From Roseateles amylovorans (GTDB lineage Bacteria > Pseudomonadota > Gammaproteobacteria > Burkholderiales > Burkholderiaceae_C), in NCBI RefSeq assembly GCF_025398155.2, contig NZ_CP104562.2:5580001-5644000 (forward strand): 64,000 nucleotides of DNA, given 5' to 3'. A program made the translations under genes and the position numbers. This document shows, piece by piece, positions 1-8,407 of this stretch (within the stretch, counting starts at the first letter, position 1; each line of letters opens with the position of its first letter). The notes under the pieces are model-generated. The model saw only the letters and a program-made list of their open reading frames with translations, did not search any database and was not told the DNA's origin.

Positions 1-463
1 CGTCCTGATTGGGCAGGTTGGCGCCGCCGCTGTCGACCAGGTAGAGGCAGGGCAGCCGGTTCTGGTCGGCGATCTCCTGCGCGCGCAGATGCTTCTTGAC
101 GGTGATCGGGTAGTAGGTGCCGCCCTTGACCGTCGCGTCATTGCAGACGATCACGCACTCCACCCCCGACACCCGGCCGATGCCCGCGATCACACCGCCA
201 CCCGGCGCCGCGTTGTCATACATGTCCAGGCCCGCCAGGGGAGCGATCTCCAGGAAGGGCGTTCCCGGGTCCAGCAACAGTTCCACCCGGTCGCGCGGGA
301 GCAGCTTGCCGCGTGCCACATGCTTGGCGCGGGCGGCCTCGCCGCCGCCTTCGGCGATCTTCGCCAGCCGGGCGTTGAGGTCGTCGAGCAACGCCCGCAT
401 GGCCTGGGCATTCGATCTGAAATCGGCCGAGCGGGCATTGAGCTGGGTGGACAGGGCGGGCAT
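1..463 (-). CDS. liuB: Methylcrotonyl-CoA carboxylase carboxyltransferase subunit, 5' part
   Basis: This is the N-terminal 154 codons of the biotin-dependent carboxyltransferase (beta) subunit of methylcrotonyl-CoA carboxylase, which carboxylates 3-methylcrotonyl-CoA in leucine breakdown. The gene runs off the left edge. Visible are the family's GKLLPRDRVELLLDPGTPF segment (residues 52-70), a second conserved stretch with KGGTYYPITVKK (113-124) and the acyl-CoA carboxyltransferase motif YLVDSGGANLP (141-151). The ATG at 463 is preceded by AGGAGA (467-472), which fixes the start. It is divergent from the TetR-type regulator, with a 268-bp gap. Propionyl- and geranyl-CoA carboxylase beta subunits are alternatives, but the N-terminal layout fits the methylcrotonyl type best. 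The catalytic C-terminal half is outside the window. Confidence 0.88.
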   Translation of the reverse strand, partial: MPALSTQLNARSADFRSNAQAMRALLDDLNARLAKIAEGGGEAARAKHVARGKLLPRDRVELLLDPGTPFLEIAPLAGLDMYDNAAPGGGVIAGIGRVSGVECVIVCNDATVKGGTYYPITVKKHLRAQEIADQNRLPCLYLVDSGGANLPNQD

Positions 464-694
464 GCGGTCTCCTGAAGGCTTCTGGCTTCTGTTCTACGGT
501 TCGGCGCTGTTGACGGCCGTTCACCACCGGTGGCGACAGACGACGGCGGTTTGCAACCGCTCCCCGCTGCGTTCGTGCCGCATGAGCCCCGCTCAATTCG
601 GCCCGACCCCCACCGATGCAGGCAGCCCGCCGGGATCACCAGCAAGCCGCAAGGCGCGAAGCATAAGTCAGAAGCCGGCCCGCGCCAAGGCGAC

Positions 695-709
695 TTGAGC
701 CCGACTCAA
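695..709. promoter_or_regulatory. Short inverted repeat, possible TetR operator
   Basis: TTGAG (695-699) and CTCAA (705-709) form a 5-bp inverted repeat with a 5-bp spacer, 22 bp before the TetR-family start codon in the divergent liuB/tetR gap. Autoregulation through such a site is usual for TetR proteins, but arms this short can occur by chance. Confidence 0.25.
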
Positions 710-731
710 TAAGCAGACAGAATGCGCCCTC

Positions 732-1562
732 ATGAGCGCTCCCGCCCGGCATCCCCGGCCCTCCCCCACCGCCGCGACCGCCCCGACCGACAGCGCAACC
801 GGCGGGGTCTCCCGCACCGCCCGACCGCCCCAGTCCGCCGCCGCGCGGCCGGCGCAGCGGCGCGCCCCGGTGAGCGCCAAGTCCGAGCAACGGGTGCGCG
901 ACATCCTGCGCGAAAGCCGCGCCGTCTTTGCCGAACGCGGCTATGAACGCACGACCACGACGGAGATCGCGCTCCGGCTCGGCATTTCGGAAGCCACGGT
1001 GTTCACCTACTTCCGCGGCAAGCGCGAACTCTGCATGCGGGTGATCGGGGACTGGTATGACGAAATCATCGACGCCATCGAATCGGGCCTGCCGCGTGAG
1101 CGACCGATCCGGGAGCAATTGGAGTTCGTCGTCCACACCCATCTGCGTCTGTTCCTGATCCAGGGCACCGGGCTGTGTGAGCTGGTGCTGTCGGAGGGGC
1201 GCAAACGCGAGGCCCCCATCACCCGCGGCGACGGCCACGGCCAGGACTTCGGCGCGGCCTTCGTCGACCTGCAGCGGCGCTACACCGCGCCGCTGATGGA
1301 CCTGCTCTCACGCGGCCAGGCCAGCGGCGAAGTGCGACAGGACATCCCGCTGCGATTGCTGCGCTCGCTGGTCTTCGGGCCGATGGAGCACATGCTGTGG
1401 GAGGTCATCATTGCGGGCCGCCAGATTCAGGTGGATCAGGCCGCGCGCGATCTGGTGGCGCTGCTGTGGCCGGCGCTGCAGGCACCGGACCAGGAGCTGC
1501 GCGCCTTGCGCGCGATGCGCCAGCGGATGGTGGCCGCACTGGAAGGGACCTCGGCGGACTGA
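732..1562 (+). CDS. TetR/AcrR family transcriptional regulator
   Basis: A one-component repressor of 276 residues. The DNA-binding domain occupies about residues 50-100, with the helix-turn-helix at 76-97 (TEIALRLGISEATVFTYF), followed by an all-helical C-terminal ligand domain that gives no clue to the ligand. Residues 1-49 are a Pro/Ala/Arg-rich, low-complexity extension. A GTG at 870 would give a 230-residue protein that starts just before the HTH domain and is closer to the usual TetR length of about 200, so the true start is uncertain. It sits divergent from the leucine-catabolic liuB and upstream of a molybdenum hydroxylase. Either could be its target. The usual regulator of liu genes is of the MerR type, so no target is assigned. 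Confidence 0.85.
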   Translation: MSAPARHPRPSPTAATAPTDSATGGVSRTARPPQSAAARPAQRRAPVSAKSEQRVRDILRESRAVFAERGYERTTTTEIALRLGISEATVFTYFRGKRELCMRVIGDWYDEIIDAIESGLPRERPIREQLEFVVHTHLRLFLIQGTGLCELVLSEGRKREAPITRGDGHGQDFGAAFVDLQRRYTAPLMDLLSRGQASGEVRQDIPLRLLRSLVFGPMEHMLWEVIIAGRQIQVDQAARDLVALLWPALQAPDQELRALRAMRQRMVAALEGTSAD

Positions 1563-1955
1563 CGTGTTGCCGATGGTTGCATGTTCGTCCGATCGGTGAT
1601 GGGTTGATCGCTTGAGGTCGCTTCCGCTGGCCCGGGACCGGTTGATGGCCCCGGATGTCGTTGGCGGCGGCCCTTGTTCGCGGGGGCGGATCACGCTGGC
1701 GGGTCGCGAAAGGTCGATGGCGAGCCACTTCCGCGTCGCTTTCTGAACGCTTGCCGATCACTTGCATCGGCCCAAGAATCCGGATGGCGGCCTTGCGGCG
1801 TGCGAACGCCGCCCTGGATGTCCGCACTGAGCCCGGCGCCATGCCGCGTCCTGCGCGCGACAGGCAGACGCGCTACCCTTGCGCCACTTTTTTTTGCCCG
1901 GCGCCGTCGCCCATTCCGGGCGGTGCGACCGCGGCAGTTCCCACGGAGGAGAGCC
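1563..1955. other. Intergenic region, no gene recognised
   Basis: A 393-bp gap between the TetR gene and the molybdenum hydroxylase operon. It has a run of eight T (1889-1896) but no convincing hairpin in front of it. Open frames across the gap lack family resemblance and are best read as chance frames in GC-rich DNA. The promoter of the hydroxylase genes is presumably here, but no good -35/-10 pair could be picked by eye. Confidence 0.5.
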
Positions 1956-2426
1956 ATGAGCATCCAACTGAACGTCAACGGCCAGACGATGGCGGTGCAA
2001 GCCGACCCGCAGATGCCGCTGTTGTGGGCGTTGCGCGAGCAACTCCAGTTGACCGGCACCAAATTCGGTTGCGGCATGGCGCTGTGTGGCGCCTGCACGG
2101 TGCACCTGGACGGCCAGCCGGTGCGCGCCTGCCAGACGCCGATCGAGGCGGCGGCCGGCAAGAAGGTCACCACCATTGAAGGCGTGGGCGCCACGCCCAC
2201 CGGACGCGCAGTGCAGCACGCCTGGCTGAAGATCGACGTGCCGCAGTGCGGCTACTGCCAGAGCGGCCAGATCATGAGCGCCTGCGCGCTGCTGGCCAGC
2301 AACCGCAAGCCCAGCGACACCGACATCGACAACGCCATGAGCGGCAACCTCTGTCGCTGCGGCACCTACAACCAGATCCGGGCCGCCATCCATGACGCCT
2401 CGGCCACGCTGACCAAGGGAGGCTGA
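1956..2426 (+). CDS. (2Fe-2S)-binding subunit of a xanthine dehydrogenase-family oxidoreductase
   Basis: Small iron-sulfur subunit (156 aa) of a molybdenum hydroxylase, similar to IorA of isoquinoline 1-oxidoreductase and to aldehyde dehydrogenase small subunits. It passes electrons from the molybdopterin subunit to an acceptor. All eight cluster cysteines are present: the plant-ferredoxin type set C39, C44, C47 and C59, then the C98-x2-C101 ... C133-x-C135 set of the helical [2Fe-2S] domain. The ATG at 1956 has GGAGGA (1945-1950) in front and gives the standard family length. Longer in-frame starts upstream have no such support. The catalytic subunit gene begins 2 bp after the stop, so the two are an operon. 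Having no signal peptide, it would be exported as a passenger of its Tat-tagged partner. Confidence 0.93.
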   Translation: MSIQLNVNGQTMAVQADPQMPLLWALREQLQLTGTKFGCGMALCGACTVHLDGQPVRACQTPIEAAAGKKVTTIEGVGATPTGRAVQHAWLKIDVPQCGYCQSGQIMSACALLASNRKPSDTDIDNAMSGNLCRCGTYNQIRAAIHDASATLTKGG

Positions 2427-2428
2427 TC

Positions 2429-4648
2429 ATGCGCACGCTCGAAGCCGGCGGCCTTGCCGCGACACCCGACACCCCATCCGACGTCACGTCCGACATCACG
2501 CCCGCCGTCGCCTCCGCCTCGCGCCGCTCGTTGCTCAAGGGCGGCGCGGCGCTGAGCCTGTCGTTCGTCCTGCCGCTCGGCGGTGCGCGACTGGCGGCCG
2601 CCCAGCCCGCCGCCGCGACCAACACCTTCGCGCCCAATGCCTGGCTGCGGATCACGCCGGACAACCGCGTCACCGTGCTCTGCGGCTCGGCCGAAATGGG
2701 TCAGGGCGTGCTGACCGCCATCCCGATGATGGTGGCCGAAGAGCTGGATGCGGATTGGGCGCTGGTCAGCGTCGAACAAGCCCCCGTCGACCAGGCCTAC
2801 AACAACCCGATGTTCGGCATGCAGGCCACCGGCGGCAGCACCACGGTGCGCGCGCACTGGGAGCCGGTGCGCAAGGCCGGTGCGGCCGCCCGCCAGATGC
2901 TGGTCACCGCGGCGGCCCAACGCTGGGGTGTGGCGGCGACCACGCTGCGCACCGAGCGCGGCCAGGTCATCGGACCGAACGGCAAGAAGGCCACCTACGG
3001 CTCGCTGGTGGCGGACGCCGCAAAGCTGCCGGTGCCCGAGAAGCCCACGCTGAAGGCCCGCAAGGACTTCCGCATCATGGGCAAGCCCACTCGCCGGTTG
3101 GACAGCGCCGCCAAGATCAACGGCACCGCCAAGTTCGGCATCGATGCCCAGGTCGACGGCATGCTGGTGGCCGTGATGGCGCGCGCGCCGATCGCGGGTG
3201 CCAAGCCCAAGGCCTTCGATGAGGCCAAGGCCAAGGCAGTGACCGGCGTGCGCAAGGTGATCGCCATTCCCAGCGGTGTTGCCGTGCTGGCGGACGGCTA
3301 CTGGGCCGCCAAGCAGGGCCGCGATGCCCTGGGCATCGAATGGGATCTGGGCACGCAGGCCGATCTGTCCGTGGAGAAGGTGTCCGCCTTGCTGGACCAG
3401 GGCCTCCAGAGCGCCAATGCCGTCGCCCGCGACGAGGGCTCGGTGAAGGACCTCGCCACCACGTCGGCCCGACAGATCAGCGCGCAATACGACGTGCCCT
3501 ATCTGGCGCATGCCTGCATGGAGCCGATGAACTGCCTGGCCTGGGTGCGCGGCGACGAAGTCACCATCTGGGCGGGGACGCAGAGCCAGGGACCGGCGCA
3601 GGGCATCCTCGGCCAGGTCGCGCAGGTGACGCCGGCCAAGGTCAAGGTCAACACCCTGCTGCTGGGCGGTGGCTTCGGCCGCCGGTTCGCGCCGGACTTC
3701 ACCATCGACGCCACGCTGCTGTCCAAGCTCAGCGGCAGTCCGGTGAAGCTGATCTACACCCGTGAAGACGACATGGCGGCCGGCTACTACCGCCCTGCCT
3801 CGCGCGTGCGCTTCGAAGCCGGCCTGGACGAGCGCGGTCGCCCCATGGCGCTGCGCGCCGAGGTCGCGGGCCCGTCGATCATGGCGGCCTCCGGCTTCAT
3901 GAAGATTCCGGAGAACGGCGTCGACAGCATGGCCGTGGAAGGCCTGGCCGATCATCCCTATGCGATTCCGAACCAGCGCGTGGCCTATGGGCGTGCCGAG
4001 CCGGGCCCGCAGGTGTGGTTCTGGCGCTCGGTGGGCCATTCCCAGAATGCGTTCTTCATCGAGAGCTTCATCGACGAACTGGCCCAGACGGCCAAGGCCG
4101 ATCCGCTGAAATACCGGGTCGCCCTGCTGGACAAGCAGCCCCGCGCCCGACAGGTGCTGGAACTGGCCGCCAGCAAGGCGGGCTGGGGCAAGCCCCTGCC
4201 CAAGGGCCACCACCACGGACTGGCCGTGGCGGAGAGCTTCGGCACCTTCGTCGCCGAGGTGGCGGAGGTCTCGGTGGGTGAGGATGGGGCGATCCGGGTG
4301 CACAAGGTGACGGCCGCGGTGGACTGCGGTCAGACGGTGAATCCGCAGACCATCGCCCGCCAGATCGAAGGCGCGGTGGTCTACGGCCTGTCGGCGGCGC
4401 TGTACGGTCGCATCAGCTTCAAGGACGGGAAGGTCGAGCAGAGCAACTTCCACGACTACCCGGTGCTGCGGATGAACGAGATGCCCAAGGTGGAGGTGCA
4501 CATCGTCGCCAGCGACGAAGCCCCTGGCGGCATCGGCGAGCCCGGCACGCCGCCGATCGCTCCGGCGGTGGCGAATGCGATCTTCGCCGCCACCGGCAAG
4601 CGTCTGCGTCAGCTCCCGTTCGATACGGCGTCGCTGAAGCGGGCCTGA
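2429..4648 (+). CDS. Molybdopterin-binding subunit of xanthine dehydrogenase-family oxidoreductase (IorB-like), Tat-exported
   Basis: Catalytic subunit (739 aa) of a periplasmic molybdenum hydroxylase of the isoquinoline 1-oxidoreductase/aldehyde oxidase type. The N-terminus has a twin-arginine signal, SRRSLLKGG (residues 31-39), followed by a hydrophobic stretch, so the folded enzyme should be exported by Tat. The mature part has the molybdopterin motif GGGFGRR in the middle and GEPGTPP near the C-terminus, where E704 corresponds to the family's active-site glutamate. Length and order fit the IorB family. Substrate cannot be told from sequence: N-heterocycles and aldehydes are both known for relatives. 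No XdhC-type maturation chaperone and no cytochrome subunit is encoded next to it. A terminator at 4795-4838 closes the operon. Confidence 0.9.
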   Translation: MRTLEAGGLAATPDTPSDVTSDITPAVASASRRSLLKGGAALSLSFVLPLGGARLAAAQPAAATNTFAPNAWLRITPDNRVTVLCGSAEMGQGVLTAIPMMVAEELDADWALVSVEQAPVDQAYNNPMFGMQATGGSTTVRAHWEPVRKAGAAARQMLVTAAAQRWGVAATTLRTERGQVIGPNGKKATYGSLVADAAKLPVPEKPTLKARKDFRIMGKPTRRLDSAAKINGTAKFGIDAQVDGMLVAVMARAPIAGAKPKAFDEAKAKAVTGVRKVIAIPSGVAVLADGYWAAKQGRDALGIEWDLGTQADLSVEKVSALLDQGLQSANAVARDEGSVKDLATTSARQISAQYDVPYLAHACMEPMNCLAWVRGDEVTIWAGTQSQGPAQGILGQVAQVTPAKVKVNTLLLGGGFGRRFAPDFTIDATLLSKLSGSPVKLIYTREDDMAAGYYRPASRVRFEAGLDERGRPMALRAEVAGPSIMAASGFMKIPENGVDSMAVEGLADHPYAIPNQRVAYGRAEPGPQVWFWRSVGHSQNAFFIESFIDELAQTAKADPLKYRVALLDKQPRARQVLELAASKAGWGKPLPKGHHHGLAVAESFGTFVAEVAEVSVGEDGAIRVHKVTAAVDCGQTVNPQTIARQIEGAVVYGLSAALYGRISFKDGKVEQSNFHDYPVLRMNEMPKVEVHIVASDEAPGGIGEPGTPPIAPAVANAIFAATGKRLRQLPFDTASLKRA

Positions 4649-4756
4649 GCCCGAAGCTGATGCGCAGCGCCCGGCGCGTCTCTCCGTCACCCGCGCCGGC
4701 ATCTGTGGCGTGAGCGACGAGGCGGCCCACGGCGCCAGGCCATAGGACGCCCGAAC

Positions 4757-4797
4757 GAACGCTCGAAAGAAAGTTCGAAAGAACGCTCGAAAGAAAG
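4757..4797. repeat. 17-bp direct repeat ahead of a terminator
   Basis: The 17-mer GAACGCTCGAAAGAAAG occurs at 4757-4773 and exactly again at 4781-4797, with a related half unit (GTTCGAAA) between. It lies in the gap between the molybdenum hydroxylase operon and copZ and overlaps the 5' edge of the terminator stem. Confidence 0.8.
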
Positions 4798-4838
4798 CCC
4801 GAACCGGAAGACCGAGGTCTTCTGGTCCGGGCTTTTTT
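4795..4838 (+). terminator. Rho-independent terminator
   Basis: AAGCCCGAACCGGAAGAC (4795-4812) pairs, with a few mismatches, with GTCTTCTGGTCCGGGCTT (4817-4834) around a short loop, and is followed by TTTTTT (4833-4838). It ends the plus-strand molybdenum hydroxylase operon. The stem would also lie downstream of copZ, which converges from the other strand, but that side lacks an equally good T tract. Confidence 0.85.
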
Positions 4839-4864
4839 GCGTTGCGGCGGCTGCAGTCCCGCGC

Positions 4865-5056
4865 TCAGGCCGGCGGATAGCCGGCTTCGGTCAACACCTC
4901 GGCCAGTTGGTCGCGGGACAGCTGGCTCTCGACCTGCACCGTCTTCTGCTCCAGGCGAACCTGGACTTCGGCGCGCTCGTCCGCGCCCTTCAGCGCCTCG
5001 GTCACCGCCTTCAGGCAGTGGCCGCAGCTCATGTCGGGCAGTTTGAATTCATGCAT
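4865..5056 (-). CDS. copZ: Copper chaperone, heavy-metal-associated domain (CopZ-like)
   Basis: A 63-residue stand-alone HMA (ferredoxin-like fold) protein with the metal motif MSCGHC (residues 9-14; ligands C11 and C14), ending in EAGYPPA as is typical of this domain. It binds Cu(I) in the cytoplasm and hands it to the P-type ATPase CopA, which is encoded divergently. Its promoter (5085-5115) contains a CueR/MerR-type palindrome in a 19-bp spacer, so copper induction through the nearby cueR is expected. The predicted leader is only about 22 nt. Confidence 0.92.
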   Translation of the reverse strand: MHEFKLPDMSCGHCLKAVTEALKGADERAEVQVRLEQKTVQVESQLSRDQLAEVLTEAGYPPA

Positions 5057-5084
5057 GGGGGTTCTCGGTCACGACAATGCGCCA

Positions 5085-5115
5085 AGCCTAAACCTTTCCA
5101 CCGTGGCAAGGTCAA
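5085..5115 (-). promoter_or_regulatory. CueR-type promoter of copZ
   Basis: Read on the minus strand there is a -35 TTGACC (5110-5115) and a -10 TAGGCT (5085-5090) separated by 19 bp. This long spacer is typical of MerR-family activated promoters. The spacer holds the near-perfect palindrome ACCTTGCCACGGTGGAAAGGT (5092-5112 on the other strand), matching the ACCTT..C-N7-G..AAGGT pattern known for CueR. Transcription would start near 5078. Confidence 0.82.
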
Positions 5116-5196
5116 GCCTGTCGCGGTCGCCTGCCGCCTGCCGCGACGCACGGTCACCGCCCCGCGCCCTCGACAGACCCCAAACGGGGCATGGCC

Positions 5197-5227
5197 TTGA
5201 CCTTCCCATCATGGCAAGCTTCAGACT
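5197..5227 (+). promoter_or_regulatory. CueR-type promoter of copA
   Basis: -35 TTGACC (5197-5202), a 19-bp spacer and -10 CAGACT (5222-5227). The spacer and -35 end carry the CueR-like dyad ACCTTCCCATCATGGCAAGCT (5200-5220 inclusive of the shared edge). The predicted start of transcription is near 5234. An in-frame ATG at 5211 lies inside this operator and cannot be on the transcript, which argues for the ATG at 5235 as the copA start. Confidence 0.78.
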
Positions 5228-5234
5228 GCACACC

Positions 5235-7760
5235 ATGAAACCCGAGCTCGCTTCGCCCGTCCCCCTGACGACCGCTCCGACCACGCCCGCATCAGGCTCC
5301 GCCCTCGACTGGCAGTTGCCGATCGAGGGCATGACCTGCGCGAGCTGCGTGGGCCGCATCGAAAAGCGGCTGCGGGCGCTGCCCGGGGTGCTGTCTGCGG
5401 ACGTCAACCTGGCGACCGAGCAAGCCACCGTGCGCACCGACGCCACCTTGGGGCTGAGCGCGCTCAAAGCCACCGTCGAACGCGCGGGCTACCGGGTGCC
5501 GACCACAACCCATCGACTGGCCGTGAGCGGCATGACCTGCGCCAGCTGCGTCAACCGGGTCGAAAGGGCGCTGCGCAAGGTGTCGGGCGTCGAAGAGGCG
5601 ACCGTGAATCTGGCGACCGAGACCGCGAGCGTGCGCACGCTCGCGGGGGTCGACCCGGCTGCCCTGATCGCTTCGGTCGTGAAGGCCGGTTATGAGGCCC
5701 GCTTCGCCCACGACGACGGAGACGGCGACGGCGACGGCACCCGCAACAGCGACACGGACGCCGCAGGCGCGCCTTCGGCGACAGACGGCCGCAGCGCGTC
5801 GGTAAAACGCCCGTGGTCCGCCGGCGGGGGACCGGTGCTGGTCGCCGCGCTGCTGTCGGCCCCGCTGGCGCTGCCCATGCTGGGCCTGCTCATCGGTCGG
5901 CACTGGATGCTGGACGGCTGGCTGCAATGGGCCTTGGCAACGCCGGTGCAGTTCTGGCTGGGCGCGCGCTTCTATCGGGCGGGCTGGTCGGCCTTGAAGG
6001 ACGGCAGCGGCAACATGGACCTGCTGGTCGCCCTGGGCACCAGCGCCGCCTATGGGCTGAGCGTCCAGGAGCTGTGGCGTCATGGCCCGATGAGTCACGG
6101 GCTGTATTTCGAATCCGCCGCCGTCGTCATCACCTTGGTGTTGCTCGGCAAGTTCCTGGAGGCGCGCGCCAAGCGGCAGACCTTGAGCGCCCTGTTCGCG
6201 CTCAAGGAATTACGCCCGGAGACGGCCCGGGTGCGGCGCGACGGCGTCGACCTGGATCTGCCGGTGGCCCAACTGCGGCTGCGCGACCTGCTGGTGGTGC
6301 GCCCGGGCGAGCGCATTCCGGCCGACGGCCGGGTGCAGGACGGCGCCAGCCAGGTGGATGAGTCGCTGATCAGCGGGGAGAGTCTGCCCGTGGAGAAACG
6401 CGTCGGCGATGCCGTGATCGGCGGCGCCGTCAACGGCGAGGGCCTGCTGCTGGTGGCCGTGACGGCCCTCGGCGCGGAGTCCACCCTGTCGCGCATCGTT
6501 CGGATGGTGGAATCGGCCCAGGCGGGCAAGGCACCGATCCAGCGCACCGTCGATCGGGTCAGTGCAGTGTTCGTGCCGGCGGTGCTGGCGATCGCAGCGA
6601 TCACCCTGGTCGGTTGGGGACTGTGGGACGGTGATTGGGAACGTGCGGTGATCCACGCGGTGGCGGTGCTGGTGATTGCTTGCCCCTGCGCCCTGGGGCT
6701 GGCCACGCCGGCCGCGATCATGGTGGGCACCGGCGTCGCGGCCCGGCGCGGTCTGTTGATCAAGGATGCCCAGGCGCTGGAGCAGGCACGCCGCGTGGAC
6801 CATGTGGTGTTCGACAAGACCGGCACCCTGACCGAAGGCAAGGCGCGATTGCTGGCGCTGCACCCGGCGGCCGGCGTGGAAGCGGCTGATGCCTTGGCCT
6901 GCGCCGCCGCGCTGCAGCAGGGCAGCGAGCACCCGCTCGCACGCGCCGTCCGGGACGAGGCCGCACAGCGCGGCCTTCCGGCCGCCACGGCGACCTCGCT
7001 GACCGCGGTGCCGGGGCGGGGCGTGACCGGTGAATGGGGCGGCCGCCTGCTGCAGCTGGGCAGTGCGCGCTGGATGCAGGCCCAAGGCGTGGATCTGGCG
7101 GTCAACGAGGGCGCGCTGAGCGCGGCGGCCGAGGCTGCGCTGCGCCACGGCCAGACCTTGTCCTGGCTGGTGGAGCGTCGCGATGGCCATCTGGTGCCGC
7201 TGGCCCTGCTGACTTTCGGCGACCGGATCAAGGAGACCGCCGCCGAGGCCATCCGGCAACTCCAAGCCATGGGCGTCAGAACCCTGATGCTGAGTGGCGA
7301 CAACGCCGGGGCGGCTGCGGCGGTGGGCGCGCAGCTCGGCCTGGACGAGGTCCGCGGCGAATTGCTGCCGCAGGACAAGGCCCGCATCGTCACCGAACTG
7401 CGCCAGACCGGCGCACGGGTGGCCATGGTGGGCGACGGCATCAACGATGCGCCGGCGCTGGCCGCTGCCGATGTCGGCATGGCCATGGGCGGCGGCACGG
7501 ACGTGGCCATGGAAACCGCCGGCATCACCCTGATGCGAGGCGATCCACGGCTGGTGGCCCAGGCGATCGGCCTGTCTCGCGCCACCGTGGCCAAGATCCA
7601 TCAGAACCTGTTCTGGGCCTTCATCTACAACCTGCTGGGCCTGCCCCTGGCGGCCATGGGCCTGTTGAGCCCGGTGATCGCCGGTGCGGCGATGGCGCTG
7701 TCGAGCGTGTCGGTGCTGGGCAATGCGTTGCTGCTGCGACGGTGGAAGGGAGTGCGCTGA
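5235..7760 (+). CDS. copA: Copper-exporting P1B-type ATPase CopA
   Basis: Inner-membrane Cu(I) efflux pump, 841 aa from the ATG at 5235. Order of parts: two N-terminal HMA domains, each with GMTCASC (residues 32-38 and 99-105); an acidic Gly/Asp-rich linker (HDDGDGDGDGT and following, about 157-190); eight expected membrane helices with the copper motif CPC (483-485); the phosphorylation site DKTGT (D527); an HP motif in GSEHPLA; and GDGIND (D734). All catalytic motifs are intact. The next gene, cueR, overlaps the stop codon by 1 nt (TGATG). Upstream in-frame starts at 5031-5211 overlap copZ or the operator and are rejected on promoter grounds. The predicted mRNA would begin about 1 nt before the ATG, i.e. 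practically leaderless. Confidence 0.95.
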   Translation: MKPELASPVPLTTAPTTPASGSALDWQLPIEGMTCASCVGRIEKRLRALPGVLSADVNLATEQATVRTDATLGLSALKATVERAGYRVPTTTHRLAVSGMTCASCVNRVERALRKVSGVEEATVNLATETASVRTLAGVDPAALIASVVKAGYEARFAHDDGDGDGDGTRNSDTDAAGAPSATDGRSASVKRPWSAGGGPVLVAALLSAPLALPMLGLLIGRHWMLDGWLQWALATPVQFWLGARFYRAGWSALKDGSGNMDLLVALGTSAAYGLSVQELWRHGPMSHGLYFESAAVVITLVLLGKFLEARAKRQTLSALFALKELRPETARVRRDGVDLDLPVAQLRLRDLLVVRPGERIPADGRVQDGASQVDESLISGESLPVEKRVGDAVIGGAVNGEGLLLVAVTALGAESTLSRIVRMVESAQAGKAPIQRTVDRVSAVFVPAVLAIAAITLVGWGLWDGDWERAVIHAVAVLVIACPCALGLATPAAIMVGTGVAARRGLLIKDAQALEQARRVDHVVFDKTGTLTEGKARLLALHPAAGVEAADALACAAALQQGSEHPLARAVRDEAAQRGLPAATATSLTAVPGRGVTGEWGGRLLQLGSARWMQAQGVDLAVNEGALSAAAEAALRHGQTLSWLVERRDGHLVPLALLTFGDRIKETAAEAIRQLQAMGVRTLMLSGDNAGAAAAVGAQLGLDEVRGELLPQDKARIVTELRQTGARVAMVGDGINDAPALAAADVGMAMGGGTDVAMETAGITLMRGDPRLVAQAIGLSRATVAKIHQNLFWAFIYNLLGLPLAAMGLLSPVIAGAAMALSSVSVLGNALLLRRWKGVR

Positions 7761-8407
7761 TGGCCGCTGCTCGATCCATGGGAACAACGGGGTCGACACG
7801 ATCCAAGGCTCCGGCCTCCAAGGGATCCACAGGATCAACACGGCCTGCGCGGCCAACGCGATCCGCACGTGCCGCCGAGCCGGCATCAACGGTCGAACCG
7901 GTCGCCGAGTCGACAGGCACGTCGTGCGCCTCATCCGGCGTGAGGGCCCGCGCGAGTTCCTGCATGGTGCCGGTCATGCCACCGCCACCGGACTCACCCT
8001 CGCTGACCATCGGCCAGGCGGCGGAGCGCTCCGGTGTGTCGCCCAAGATGCTGCGCCACTATGAGTCGCTGGGGCTGCTGCCGCCCGTGGCCCGCACCGA
8101 GTCCGGCTATCGGCTGTACGGCGCGCGCGAGGTGCACACGCTGCGCTTCATCCGCCGATCGCGTGATCTCGGCTTCTCCATGGCCGAGATCGCCGAACTG
8201 CTCAAGCTCTGGCAGAACCGCGGCCGCGCCAGTGCGCAGGTCAAGCGCATTGCCGAAGCCCACCTCGCCGACCTGGACCGCCGGCTGGCCGACCTGCAGG
8301 CCATGCGCCGCAGCCTGGCCGAATTGGCCGAGGGCTGCCATGGCGACGACCGACCCGATTGCCCCATCCTCGATGACCTCGCACAAGGAGCGCCTGATGA
8401 GCTTTGA
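7760..8407 (+). CDS. cueR: MerR-family copper regulator CueR with long N-terminal extension
   Basis: Copper-sensing transcription activator, 215 aa. The DNA-binding domain starts near residue 82 (LTIGQAAERSGVSPKMLRHY), followed by the dimerisation helix and the metal-binding loop C193-x7-C201 (CHGDDRPDC). The two cysteines with this spacing identify CueR-type Cu(I)/Ag(I) sensors. The ATG at 7760 overlaps the copA stop and is preceded by AAGGGAG (7746-7752) at ideal distance. This start gives about 75 extra residues rich in Ser, Thr, Ala, Arg and Pro that ordinary CueR (about 135 aa) lacks. ATGs at 7964 and 7976 would give a normal-sized protein but have no visible ribosome site. It probably controls both copper promoters at 5085-5227. 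Confidence 0.88.
   Translation: MAAARSMGTTGSTRSKAPASKGSTGSTRPARPTRSARAAEPASTVEPVAESTGTSCASSGVRARASSCMVPVMPPPPDSPSLTIGQAAERSGVSPKMLRHYESLGLLPPVARTESGYRLYGAREVHTLRFIRRSRDLGFSMAEIAELLKLWQNRGRASAQVKRIAEAHLADLDRRLADLQAMRRSLAELAEGCHGDDRPDCPILDDLAQGAPDEL

Noticed and set aside
2366..4702. A 778-codon open frame on the minus strand
   Set aside because: It is a mirror of the molybdenum hydroxylase gene, with His/Gly/Arg/Leu-rich composition typical of a shadow frame.
5031..5234. Upstream starts for copA (5031 and 5211)
   Set aside because: They overlap copZ and both CueR operators and would lie before the predicted transcription start; the HMA domains begin well after 5235.
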